A DNA stretch of 20,376 nucleotides from DASPNH01 sp035626675. Lineage in GTDB: Bacteria; Desulfobacterota; Binatia; UBA1149; CAITLU01. Made by a program: the position numbers and the translations under genes. Position 1 is the first letter of the stretch. Each line of letters starts with the position of its first letter. The stretch covers positions 1-20,376 of the forward strand of contig DASPNH010000222.1 of assembly GCA_035626675.1 (NCBI GenBank), given 5' to 3'. Below the pieces are notes generated by a model. It was not told the DNA's origin. It saw only the letters and a program-made list of their open reading frames with translations, and ran no database searches. Positions 5,857-13,969 of the stretch are shown here, in pieces.

Positions 5857-7575
5857 TCATTCGATGACGGGGACGCCGGCGAGGACCGCCTGGACGCCCG
5901 GCTCCAATCCCAGGACGGTATCGAGATCGCCCAGGTGCCGGGTGATGGCCTGCATCAGAGGCGGCTGCAGGTTCTCGAGCAGCTGAGCGCGGCCCTGCAC
6001 CAGGCGCTCGCCGAGCGTGTTGCCTTTGGGATAGTGGACGAGGCGGACCTTGTCGGCATCGTGGATGCCAGCGGCGGCGGCCGCTGCACGGACCGCATCG
6101 TTGAACCCGCCTATCTCGTCCACCAGACCACGCGTCAGCGCCTGCTGGCCCGTCCATACGCGGCCGCCGCCGATCTTGTCGACGGCCACCGCGTCGATCT
6201 TGCGACCCGACGCGACGCGGTCCAGGAACAGCTGGTAGATGCCGTCCATCTGACGGCGCACCACCACCAGCTCCTCTTCGTCGAAGGGCTTGTCGACATC
6301 CATCAGCCGCGAGTAGCGGCCGCGCGACAACGTCTCGGTGTTGATGCCGACGCGCTCGAGCAGCGCGGCCACGTTGGGTTTGAACAGCACGACGCCGATC
6401 GATCCCGTGATCGTACCGGGGGACGCGAGGATCCGGTCGGCGCCCGAGGCGATGTAGTAGCCGCCCGAAGCCGCGACGTCGCCGAGCGAGGCGATGACGG
6501 GCTTGACCTTGGCCGCCTCGCGAAGCTGCAGCCAGATCTCGTCCGATCCCGACGGCGAGCCGCCCGGGCTCGCCACGCGCAGCACGATTGCCGAGATCGC
6601 CGTGTCCTCGGCTGCGTCCTCGATGGCTTCTGCAATGGAGCGCGAGCCCATCGCGCCGCCCTGTCCGCGCGGTGACTCTCCGGTCTGAATCGCGCCGTTG
6701 GCGTGCACGACCGCGATCTTCGGGCCGTCGCCTATGCCCAGGGATGCCAGGGTGACGCCTTCGTAGTCGGATTCGGAGACCACAGGCGCCTTCTTTCCGT
6801 CCTTGCCGAGATCGACCAGGATCTCCCCGCGGCTCTTGATCCCGTCGGCCAGCCCCGAGGCGACGAGGTCCTGCGGCCGGCTCAGGCAGCGGTCGGCGAG
6901 CGACTGCACTTCGGAGACGGTCAGGTTGCGCGCCGCCGCCACGGTCTGGACCAGATGCGAGTGCGAGTCGTCGAGCAGCGCATCCGCCATCTCGCGATGC
7001 GCATCCGACATGCTGTCGCGCGAAAGCTGGTCTCCGGCGCTCTTGTACTCGCGGATCTGCTCGACCTGCATCTGCACGTCGACCTTCGGCCAGACGCCGC
7101 CGAGGAAGACGAAGTGCGCGGACAGCCCGTTGAAGAGCGCATCGGTGGCCGGCGCGATGAAGACCTTGTCGGCGACCGAAGCGAGGTAGAGCTCCTTGTT
7201 GGCCGGCGCCATCTCGACTTCGACCAGCGCGATCACACGCTTGCCTTCGGCCTTGACCAGCGAGAGCGCGTTGCGGATCTCCTGCGTCTGCGCCCAGCCG
7301 GCATCGAGCGAGCCGACGCGCGCGACCACGCCCTTGATGCGCCCGTCGTAGCGGACCTTGCGCAGGGAATCGAGGATGTCGGTGAGCGTGCGGCCCTGCC
7401 GGAACAGGTTTCCGAGCAGTCCCGAGGGACGTGCCTCGCTGTAGGAACCCGAGATGTTCAGATCGAGATAGCTTTCCTCGGCGATGTCCGGGCCGGCCAG
7501 CCAGAACCATGCGCTGAAGGCGAGCGAGCCCAGCAGGAACAGTCGCACGATCCACTTGAAGCGTCGGCCTAACAT
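5857..7575 (-). CDS. sppA: Signal peptide peptidase SppA, long (67K) form
   Basis: A 572-residue membrane-anchored serine protease that cuts up signal peptides left in the inner membrane. One N-terminal transmembrane helix (about 8-28, WIVRLFLLGSLAFSAWFWLAG) is followed by two tandem S49 domains. The Ser/Lys dyad is divided between them as in E. coli SppA: Lys178 in REYKSAGDQ of the first domain and Ser370 in DVAASGGYYIASGAD of the second. The surrounding SPGGSPSGSDEIW and GTITGSIGV are typical. The ATG at 7575 has a GGGGGAA ribosome binding site, and the helix begins seven residues later; an upstream in-frame ATG at 7626 would put a charged tail before the anchor and is rejected. It diverges from the lipoate-ligase-like gene with an 84-base gap that must hold both promoters. 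Confidence 0.93.
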   Translation of the reverse strand: MLGRRFKWIVRLFLLGSLAFSAWFWLAGPDIAEESYLDLNISGSYSEARPSGLLGNLFRQGRTLTDILDSLRKVRYDGRIKGVVARVGSLDAGWAQTQEIRNALSLVKAEGKRVIALVEVEMAPANKELYLASVADKVFIAPATDALFNGLSAHFVFLGGVWPKVDVQMQVEQIREYKSAGDQLSRDSMSDAHREMADALLDDSHSHLVQTVAAARNLTVSEVQSLADRCLSRPQDLVASGLADGIKSRGEILVDLGKDGKKAPVVSESDYEGVTLASLGIGDGPKIAVVHANGAIQTGESPRGQGGAMGSRSIAEAIEDAAEDTAISAIVLRVASPGGSPSGSDEIWLQLREAAKVKPVIASLGDVAASGGYYIASGADRILASPGTITGSIGVVLFKPNVAALLERVGINTETLSRGRYSRLMDVDKPFDEEELVVVRRQMDGIYQLFLDRVASGRKIDAVAVDKIGGGRVWTGQQALTRGLVDEIGGFNDAVRAAAAAAGIHDADKVRLVHYPKGNTLGERLVQGRAQLLENLQPPLMQAITRHLGDLDTVLGLEPGVQAVLAGVPVIE

Positions 7576-7659
7576 CGATGATTCCCCCGGGTCCCGTGCC
7601 GCTGCGCGGCCGCGGTAGCTTGGCATTTTGCGTGGTTAGCGCAACGTTCGCCGCCCCTC

Positions 7660-8676
7660 ATGTCCGCGTCCGAGCTCGCATATCGCCTCTGGATCGGCGG
7701 GGAGGAAACACCTCACCAGACCTTCGCCCGCGACCTGCAGATGCTGCTTCGCTGCAGCGAAGAGGGGCGCGGACATGCGCGGCTGTGGCGGGCGTCGTCG
7801 CCGGCGCTGAGCCTCGGACGGTTCCATCGTCGTGCGCCCGACAGCGATGCGCTGCTGCGTCGCATCAGCGGCGGCCGCATCGTGCCCATCGGTCCTGACG
7901 TGCAATGCCTGACGGCGGCGGTGCCCAGTGTCGACTGGCTCGATCCGGCCACCGCGCCGCTGCGTCCCGACCAGGTCCTGAATCGCGGCTTGCGGTCACT
8001 GCTCGAGCTTCTGCGCGGCATCGGCGTGGACGTCTTTTATCCCGGCCGGGACCTGGTGACGGCGCGAGGTCGCGTGCTCGCGCACGCTTCGTTCACCGTG
8101 ATGCGGGACGGGGCAGCGCTGCTCGAAATGCACGTGGCGGAGACGACGTCGTTTGCGGTCCTGCCCGAGTACCTGTCGCGGCTCGATCCGGCCGGCGTGG
8201 CAGCAGCCGACATCGCATCGATGGAATCGGCGGTTTCGCTTGCCGACGTCGGTGTGGCGGCGATGTCCCAGGAGGATTGGGGGCGCCGGCTCGGAGCCAT
8301 CATCGGTGCCGGCTGCCAGCCGTGGATCGATGGCGCAGACGACGGTCGCGCCACGCTCGCGGACGCCTCGGCGTGGCAGGCGCATCAGGACGAGCTCGGC
8401 CCGGCGCCGCAGGGCTGCATGACGGCGGCCGCGGCGACCATGCTCGGCGTCGTCGAGTGCTCTGCACAAAGGCGCGGCGATCGGCTGAGCCAGCTTCGCA
8501 TCAGCGGCGATGTCATCGCGCCGTTCCATACGCTCGACCAGATGGCGCACGAGTGCGAGGGGCTGCCCTTCAAGATGCCCCAGGTAAGACGCGTGCTGGC
8601 GCGCGTGCTCTCGCAGCCGCGAAGCTTCGTGCTGGGCATGAACGATCTGGACGAGCTGATCGGGCGGCTCGGATAG
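7660..8676 (+). CDS. Lipoate-protein ligase A-like (BPL/LPL fold) protein with a degenerate active site
   Basis: A 338-residue protein. The order of motifs is that of LplA: an N-terminal block (8-30), LWRASSPALSLGRF (42-55), RRISGG (67-72), a helix LNRGLRSLLELLRGIGVDVFYPGRDLVTARGRV split over 107-139, and DGAALLEMHV (150-159). The C-terminal LSQLRISGDVIAPFHTLDQM and CEGLPFKMPQVRRVLARVL resemble the LplA accessory domain. The usual RRxSGGGxVYHD continues here as RIVPIGPD, losing the His. The Lys expected in GRKISGSA is replaced by Val139 (GRVLAHAS). The fold is therefore likely, but ordinary lipoyl or biotinyl ligase activity is doubtful. No ribosome binding site is obvious before the ATG. It may bind a lipoyl-like ligand or a carrier protein, or have changed chemistry. 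Confidence 0.65.
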   Translation: MSASELAYRLWIGGEETPHQTFARDLQMLLRCSEEGRGHARLWRASSPALSLGRFHRRAPDSDALLRRISGGRIVPIGPDVQCLTAAVPSVDWLDPATAPLRPDQVLNRGLRSLLELLRGIGVDVFYPGRDLVTARGRVLAHASFTVMRDGAALLEMHVAETTSFAVLPEYLSRLDPAGVAAADIASMESAVSLADVGVAAMSQEDWGRRLGAIIGAGCQPWIDGADDGRATLADASAWQAHQDELGPAPQGCMTAAAATMLGVVECSAQRRGDRLSQLRISGDVIAPFHTLDQMAHECEGLPFKMPQVRRVLARVLSQPRSFVLGMNDLDELIGRLG

Positions 8677-8852
8677 GGCTGGCGGGGTCCGATGCTGCGG
8701 CCGCGCGGCAGGCAGGGCCTCCTGGTGACGCGCCGTCGGTACGGGAGGGTAGCGTCGCGCACGCCGGCAGCGACCGCGCAGTGCACGACTCGCGCCGCAG
8801 TTCATGGCATGAGGAAGAACGCGCGCCTCGATGCCGCGCAGACAGGAGCACC

Positions 8853-9095
8853 ATGGCCGACGATACCGCCCGCAAGCAGCATCTGCTGGAACAGGTCGCC
8901 GAGACGCACGAGCGTTACACCGAGCTGATGAATGCGCGTCTCGACGAAGTCGGCGTGCGCGAGATCGAGCTCTATCTGAGCATCGTCGGCAAGCTCACCG
9001 CAAAGCTCGAAGACGGCGACAAGAACCTGCGCACCATCGCGCAGGAGATGTTCGCCGACGTCGCCTCTGTGGTGATGACCGAGCTCAACCGCTGA
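8853..9095 (+). CDS. Small helical protein of unknown function
   Basis: An 80-residue protein with a clear ribosome binding site AGGAG (8844-8848) before the ATG. It is acidic, Cys-free and predicted helical throughout: QHLLEQVAETHERYTELMNA, then VGVREIELYLSIVGKLTAKL, then NLRTIAQEMFADVASVVMTE, suggesting a three-helix bundle or short coiled coil. No signal peptide or known motif is seen. It follows the lipoate-ligase-like gene after 176 bases of non-coding sequence. Its last 11 bases overlap the end of the convergent hydroxylase gene, so the two messages can pair at their tails. Gene reality is supported by the RBS and third-position GC; function unknown. Confidence 0.65.
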   Translation: MADDTARKQHLLEQVAETHERYTELMNARLDEVGVREIELYLSIVGKLTAKLEDGDKNLRTIAQEMFADVASVVMTELNR

Positions 9096-9957
9096 TCGGT
9101 GTCAGATCCTGCATCGGAGCATTCTTCTGCGAGACCTCGCCTGACATCTGCGCAACGAACGGAAGCGACAGCAATCCGCGCGTGGTCTGTATCGCCGCGC
9201 CGTCATGGCCTGCCAGCCCGTACTCGATGTGCAGTCCCCTCGCTGCCGGCGTGTAGGTTGCGAACAACCGGTCGAACACCGACAGGATATTGCCATAGTT
9301 GCTGTCTGTCTCGGCGACGTGCCTCGAGTGGTGGACCTTGTGGTAGTTCGGCGAGACGCTCACCAGCGCCATCGCCTGATCCAGCCAAAGCGGCAGCCGG
9401 ATGTTGGCATGCTCGAGCAGCCCGTTGAGCGCCGACCAGACGCGATAGACCACGAACGCAGCCGGCGTGGCACCCAGCACCAGCGCGAACGCTGCGAGAA
9501 ACGCGTAGCGGATCACACCCTCGCCCGGATGCTGGCGGATCGTGGTGGTGACGTCGAGGGCGAGATCGGAGTGGTGGACCCGGTGGAACCGCCACAACGT
9601 CTCGAATCGGTGCATGGAAACGTGGGTCAGGTACCAGGCAAATTCGAGGCCGACGACGGTGACGATGAGCGTGGGCACGACGCCTAGCCGCAGCCAGTTG
9701 GCGAGCCCGACGCCCTCGGCTTCCATCCACGCCAGCATCGTGACCAGCGCCGTATTGAAGAAGACGTTGGTGGCGAACGTGATGGCCATCAGCGTAAGGT
9801 TCGGCCGAAGGTGCGCGCGATTCCATTGCGTGCGCTCGCGCAGCGGAAGGATGGCTTCGAGCCCGGCAATGACGGCCATCGCGAGCACGATCATCGCCAT
9901 GGCGGGAAGATTGTCGGCGAGTGCCGGCGGCGTGGGTAGGGCAGTGGTTGCTTGCAT
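9085..9957 (-). CDS. Membrane fatty acid hydroxylase / sterol desaturase family protein
   Basis: A 290-residue integral membrane di-iron oxygenase of the FA_hydroxylase family. Hydrophobic segments lie at about 17-38, 52-75, 84-106 and 140-165. The histidine clusters that hold the two irons are present: HVSMHR (HxxxH), FHRVHHSD (HxxHH), HANIRLP, and YHKVHHSRH (HxxHH). The end matches the common IEYGL...GLLSLPF pattern of the sterol desaturase-like group. The ATG at 9957 is chosen because the open frame further upstream (to 10395) overlaps the htrA gene and is low-complexity Ser/Arg. The substrate cannot be told from sequence; lipids, hopanoids or carotenoids are all possible. It lies 115 bases downstream of htrA on the same strand and overlaps the facing gene by 11 bases. 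Confidence 0.88.
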   Translation of the reverse strand: MQATTALPTPPALADNLPAMAMIVLAMAVIAGLEAILPLRERTQWNRAHLRPNLTLMAITFATNVFFNTALVTMLAWMEAEGVGLANWLRLGVVPTLIVTVVGLEFAWYLTHVSMHRFETLWRFHRVHHSDLALDVTTTIRQHPGEGVIRYAFLAAFALVLGATPAAFVVYRVWSALNGLLEHANIRLPLWLDQAMALVSVSPNYHKVHHSRHVAETDSNYGNILSVFDRLFATYTPAARGLHIEYGLAGHDGAAIQTTRGLLSLPFVAQMSGEVSQKNAPMQDLTPISG

Positions 9958-10072
9958 GGCGTTCTCCGCGGCCGCTCGGTGGCAGGAGCGGCGTTGCAGG
10001 TAGAACGCGCCAGAGGGCCTCGGCGTTACAGCGCCGGCGCCGCGTCGCCGCGATGGTCGTACCCGTCCGTCT

Positions 10073-11497
10073 TCATTCGCCGAGCGGGACGGGGACGCGG
10101 TAGACCCGGCGGCCGCGCAGGACCGACAGCAGCAGCTTTCGGCTGCCGCGGGCCGAGGCAAGGTGCTTGCGGAAGGTCTCTGCACTCCCGACTTCGCGGC
10201 CACCGATGCCAACGATGATGTCGCCAGGCTCGAAGCCGATCCTGGCGGCGGGGCTGCCGCGGCGCACACGCGCCACCCGCGCGCCGTTGTGGTTGGCCGC
10301 GTCGGCGACCTCGAGCCCCACCTTGTCCCAGGCAAGCGAGTCCAGAAGATGGGCAGGCAGCGCCGAGATGGTGATCTCGACGGTGCGCTCTTCACCTTCG
10401 CGCTGCACCGTCAGTGGGAGCTTTTCGCCAGCGGCGAGGCCGCGCACGTTGCCTTCGTAGTCGGCCGAGTTGCGCACCGAATTGCCGCGCACGCGCGTGA
10501 TGATGTCGCCGGCCTCGATGCCGGCCTTGGCGGCGGGGCTTCCTTCCTCGACGCTGGTGACGACCACGCCCGTTCCCGGACGCACGCCCAGGTGCGAGGC
10601 GATCTGCCCGTTGATGTTCTGCGCCTGCAGGCCGAGCCACGTCGGCAGCACCGAGCCGTGGGTCAGGATCTGCTCGACAACGTTGCGCACGCGCCAGACC
10701 GGAATGGCAAAGCCGATTCCCTGGGCGTCGCGATGGATGGCGGTGTTGATGCCGATCAGCCTGCCGTTGATGTCGAGCAGAGGGCCGCCCGAGTTGCCGG
10801 GATTGATCGACGTATCGGTCTGGATGATGTCCTGGTAGGTGATGTCGCTGGTCTGCAGCGTGCGTCCGATGGCGCTGACCACTCCGGTGGTGACCGTGTG
10901 GTCGAGGCCGTAGGGATTGCCGATCGCGATCACGGTCTCGCCGATCAGGATGGAGTCGTCTTCACCGATCGGCAGGTAGGGCAGGTCGGCCTCCGCGTCG
11001 ATCTTCAGAACCGCAAGGTCGAAGTCGGAGTCGCCGCCGACCAGGCGCGCCTCGAACTCACGGTTGTCGGCGAGCACGACCTTGATGGTGTCACCCCCGA
11101 CGATGACGTGCTGATTGGTGATGACCGTGCCCTTGCCGTCGACGATCACACCCGAGCCCTGCGACAATCGCTCGCGCTGCTGCCCGCGTCGTGGCGCGCG
11201 GTAGTAGTCGCCGAAGAACTGGTCGAAGAAGGGATCGCCGGTTCCCTGGGACTGAAAGCCGCCAGCGCTGCCTTCGGTGTAGACACCGACGACGGCCGGA
11301 GCCACGCGCTCGACGGTCTGGACGATGGCCGAGCGGCGGAGCTGATCGGTGACGACGCGCTGGGCGCTTGCGGTCTCGGCGCTACCGACGGCGACGACCA
11401 GGGTGATCGCAGCGGCGCACGCACGCGCGACGACCAGGGTGATCGCAGCCGCGCCCGCACGCACGTCCGACGTTCTGACTCGATGGTGTGAGCTCAT
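10073..11497 (-). CDS. degP: Periplasmic HtrA/Deg-type serine protease with two PDZ domains
   Basis: A 474-residue periplasmic protease/chaperone for misfolded envelope proteins. An extended signal peptide (cleavage probably after ASA45) is followed by the trypsin-like domain with the triad His130 (TNQHVI), Asp160 (SDFDLAVLKI) and Ser236 (INPGNSGGPL). The Q-rich loop GDPFFDQFFGDYYR typical of DegP/MucD is at 87-100. PDZ1 (about 285-372, GVVVTSVEEGSPAAKAGIEAGD split) and PDZ2 (about 385-470, ARVRRGSPAARIGFEPGDII) follow. Length fits DegP/DegQ/MucD. The ATG at 11497 has GAGGTG upstream as ribosome binding site. The signal peptide carries a 12-residue tandem duplication (see the repeat at 11391-11462). 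DegP, DegQ and MucD cannot be separated here. Confidence 0.93.
   Translation of the reverse strand: MSSHHRVRTSDVRAGAAAITLVVARACAAAITLVVAVGSAETASAQRVVTDQLRRSAIVQTVERVAPAVVGVYTEGSAGGFQSQGTGDPFFDQFFGDYYRAPRRGQQRERLSQGSGVIVDGKGTVITNQHVIVGGDTIKVVLADNREFEARLVGGDSDFDLAVLKIDAEADLPYLPIGEDDSILIGETVIAIGNPYGLDHTVTTGVVSAIGRTLQTSDITYQDIIQTDTSINPGNSGGPLLDINGRLIGINTAIHRDAQGIGFAIPVWRVRNVVEQILTHGSVLPTWLGLQAQNINGQIASHLGVRPGTGVVVTSVEEGSPAAKAGIEAGDIITRVRGNSVRNSADYEGNVRGLAAGEKLPLTVQREGEERTVEITISALPAHLLDSLAWDKVGLEVADAANHNGARVARVRRGSPAARIGFEPGDIIVGIGGREVGSAETFRKHLASARGSRKLLLSVLRGRRVYRVPVPLGE
11391..11462. repeat. 36-bp in-frame tandem duplication in the htrA signal peptide
   Basis: Copy 1 (11391-11426) and copy 2 (11427-11462) match at 34 of 36 bases. 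On the coding strand they give two 12-residue copies of the hydrophobic core with AAITLVVA in each, so the reading frame is kept while the signal sequence is lengthened. Confidence 0.93.
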
Positions 11498-11663
11498 GGC
11501 ACCTCGACGTAGCTGTTTGGCGCGAAATTCATAAGACGCCGCCGCCGAGGTTCAAGGCGCCCGCTGGCGTGGCAGTCGGCATGCCGGCTCGAATTCAATG
11601 GCGACGCGCTGTAGGCCAACGGACATTCACCGCTCGGATGGTGCGGCGCGCCGCCCTGTCCAG

Positions 11664-11755
11664 GCGTCACGCCGGCCCGAGATCGATGCGGCACGCTGCC
11701 AGGTCGAGGGCGTCACGCCGGCTCGAGATCGATGCGGCGCGCTGCCAGGTCGAGG
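11664..11755. repeat. 46-bp tandem duplication spanning the 3' end of the RNase R gene
   Basis: Copies 11664-11709 and 11710-11755 match at 44 of 46 bases. The second contains the last RNase R codons and its TGA stop (11713-11715). The first lies downstream as a spare tail. The period is not a multiple of three, but the stop comes early, so the protein is unaffected. Confidence 0.93.
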
Positions 11756-13956
11756 ACGGTGACCCTTACCTTGACCTTCTGCCCGATGCGGATGACCGCA
11801 TCCGAGACTCGGCTTTGCAGCTCCATGCGCTCGGAGACGAAGTCGAAGTACTCGCGCAGGCGGCCGATGTGCACGAAACCCTCGACGAAGGCGACATCGA
11901 GCTCGACCCAGTAGCCGTACTTGTCGACGCCGCTGACCATGCCGGTGACGCGGCGGCCGAGGAATCGTTCCATGAACAGCGCGCCGGCGGCCGAAGCGAT
12001 GTCGCGCTCGGCTTCCATGGCGCGGCGCTCGCGCTGCGAGGTATGCGTGGCGACCGGCGGCAGCGATTCGTGCGACGGCAGCGCGGGGTCGAATTGCGTG
12101 GCGGCAGGCCCGGACTGGTCGACGCCGCGGCCCCGTTCGCCGCCGGGCGCTGAGCGCGCCCGCGCGGCCGAAAAGGTGCCGGACCCCTTTTCCACGGCCA
12201 GCAGCGCGCGATGCGCGACGATGTCGGGATAGCGGCGGATCGGCGAAGTGAAGTGCGTGTAGCACTGACTGGCAAGACCGAAATGGATCGCCTTGTGCGC
12301 CGAGTAGCGCGCCTGCTTCATCGTGCGCAGCACCATCTTGTTGAGCTGCAGCGACGCCGGCGTCTTGTCGGCCTGCTCGAGAAGCTGCTGGAACATCCTG
12401 GGCTCGACCTCGGCTCCGTCGTGGTCGAGTCGCAGGCCCAGAGGCTTGAGACGCGTGACGAGCTGGTCGATCGCGTCTTCCTCGGGCGCTTCGTGGATGC
12501 GGTAGAGGAAGGGCACACCGGCCCCATCGATGCGGCGCGCCACCGCCTCGTTGGCAGCGAGCATGAACTCCTCGACCAGACGGTGCGCGAACAGGCGAGG
12601 GCGTTTGTGGATGCCGCCAACGTCGCCCTTGTCGTCGAGCTCGATGACCGCTTCGGGCAGATCCATGTCGATGGCGCCGCGAAGGTACCGGCGGTGACGA
12701 AGAAGGTCGGCGAGCCTGGCCATTTCGACCAGCGAAGTGCGCACCTCGGCGCTGATCCCGCGCGACAGCTCGCTCTCTTCCTGCGGCGCGAGCTCGAGCT
12801 TCTCGGCGCGCGCTTCCTGCGAGGGCGTGAAGCCGTCGGCGTCCAGCACCGACTGCACCGCTTCATATGTCAGGGAGGCCACGCTGTGGATGATGGTGCG
12901 CGCGAAGCTGGCGTCGCGCACGTTGCCTTGCCGATCGATGTCGAGGAACGCCGAGACGGCGAGGCGATCCACGCCTGGATGCAGGCTGGCCAGGTCGCCG
13001 GAAAGACGCTCGGGCAGCATGGGGACCGACTCTCCGGGGAAGTAGACGCTGGTGGAGCGCTCGTACGCCTCCATGTCCAGCTGGGTTCCGGGACGGACGT
13101 AGTGCGAGACGTCGGCGATGGAGATGACGAGCTCGTAGCCCTGGTCGCTGACCTCCAGGCTCATCGCGTCGTCGTGATCCTTGGCGTCGACCGGGTCGAC
13201 CGTCATCGTCAGCTTGCCGCGCAGGTCGATGCGGCCTTCGAGGTCTTTTCCCGACGGTTCGCCGAACGCGTCGGCCTCGGCGATGGCGGCGTCGGAAAAC
13301 TCCTCGTTGATGCCGAGGGTCAGGCACGTCGCGCGAATCTCGGTCTGCAGCTTGCCGACCTCGCCGAGAACCTCTTCGACGTTCACGGTGATGTCGCGGT
13401 GCGACGCGGGATACTCGACGATGCGCGCGGAGACGACCTGGCCGGGAGGTGCCGGCGGGCTGCCGGGAGCCAGCAGCACCAGATACGGTCCGATGCGCTC
13501 GTCCATCGGAAGCAGACGGCCGGGAGCCTTCGGCGCGGCCACACCGATGATCGTGGTGCGCCCGCGCTCCAGAATGCGCTGGATCTTGGCGCGGTACAGT
13601 CCGCCGCGGCTGAACGGCGTCGGCTCCACCAGCACGCGGTCGCGATCCATTGCAGGCCGCAGGTTGCTGCGATCGATGGCCAGAGGCGCATCGGGAACGT
13701 CCAGAATGACGAGCGCACCGCCGCCGCGGTTGATCTTGACGGTGCCGGTCAGCAGGCCCGAGCGCTCCGCGAGCGCGATGCGCTTGCGCGGCAGCCGCAC
13801 GATGTCGCCCTCACGCTCGAGCACCGACACCGCACGCTCGAGCTCACGCTGCGAGGCCCCGATGGCCCGCTTGAGCTGCTCGAGCGTAGCCGCCGACCGC
13901 TTCGCCGCCTGCAACGTAGAGAGGATGCGATCCTCGAGCGCACTCCGCTCACCCAT
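11713..13956 (-). CDS. rnr: Ribonuclease R (RNase II family 3'-5' exoribonuclease)
   Basis: A 747-residue enzyme that degrades structured RNA from the 3' end. It has a winged-helix start (about 5-65), cold-shock-type OB domains (about 70-215), and an RNB catalytic domain (about 245-585) with DPVDAKDHDDA carrying Asp254, Asp260, Asp262 and Asp263. The later RNB motifs are YFPGESVPMLPERLS and YTHFTSPIRRYPDIVAHR. A C-terminal S1 domain follows (668-745, GRRVTGMVSGVDKYGYWVEL). Between the RNB core and SQRERRAMEAERD there is an extra loop of about 50 residues (586-637); residues 589-596 are encoded by a REP-like unit. The ATG at 13956 starts the first domain. Just 13 bases upstream a REPIN-like element begins, so little native leader remains. 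The 3' end is tandemly duplicated. Confidence 0.94.
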   Translation of the reverse strand: MGERSALEDRILSTLQAAKRSAATLEQLKRAIGASQRELERAVSVLEREGDIVRLPRKRIALAERSGLLTGTVKINRGGGALVILDVPDAPLAIDRSNLRPAMDRDRVLVEPTPFSRGGLYRAKIQRILERGRTTIIGVAAPKAPGRLLPMDERIGPYLVLLAPGSPPAPPGQVVSARIVEYPASHRDITVNVEEVLGEVGKLQTEIRATCLTLGINEEFSDAAIAEADAFGEPSGKDLEGRIDLRGKLTMTVDPVDAKDHDDAMSLEVSDQGYELVISIADVSHYVRPGTQLDMEAYERSTSVYFPGESVPMLPERLSGDLASLHPGVDRLAVSAFLDIDRQGNVRDASFARTIIHSVASLTYEAVQSVLDADGFTPSQEARAEKLELAPQEESELSRGISAEVRTSLVEMARLADLLRHRRYLRGAIDMDLPEAVIELDDKGDVGGIHKRPRLFAHRLVEEFMLAANEAVARRIDGAGVPFLYRIHEAPEEDAIDQLVTRLKPLGLRLDHDGAEVEPRMFQQLLEQADKTPASLQLNKMVLRTMKQARYSAHKAIHFGLASQCYTHFTSPIRRYPDIVAHRALLAVEKGSGTFSAARARSAPGGERGRGVDQSGPAATQFDPALPSHESLPPVATHTSQRERRAMEAERDIASAAGALFMERFLGRRVTGMVSGVDKYGYWVELDVAFVEGFVHIGRLREYFDFVSERMELQSRVSDAVIRIGQKVKVRVTVLDLAARRIDLEPA
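12171..12191. repeat. REP-like unit inside the RNase R coding sequence
   Basis: This 21-base segment (AAAAGGTGCC, G, GACCCCTTTT) matches 4478-4498 in the pepP upstream region at 20 of 21 positions. It forms an imperfect AAAAGG...CCTTTT dyad. Read on the minus strand it encodes EKGSGTFS within a loop of RNase R without breaking the frame. Confidence 0.85.
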
Positions 13957-13969
13957 GCGCCATCCGAAT

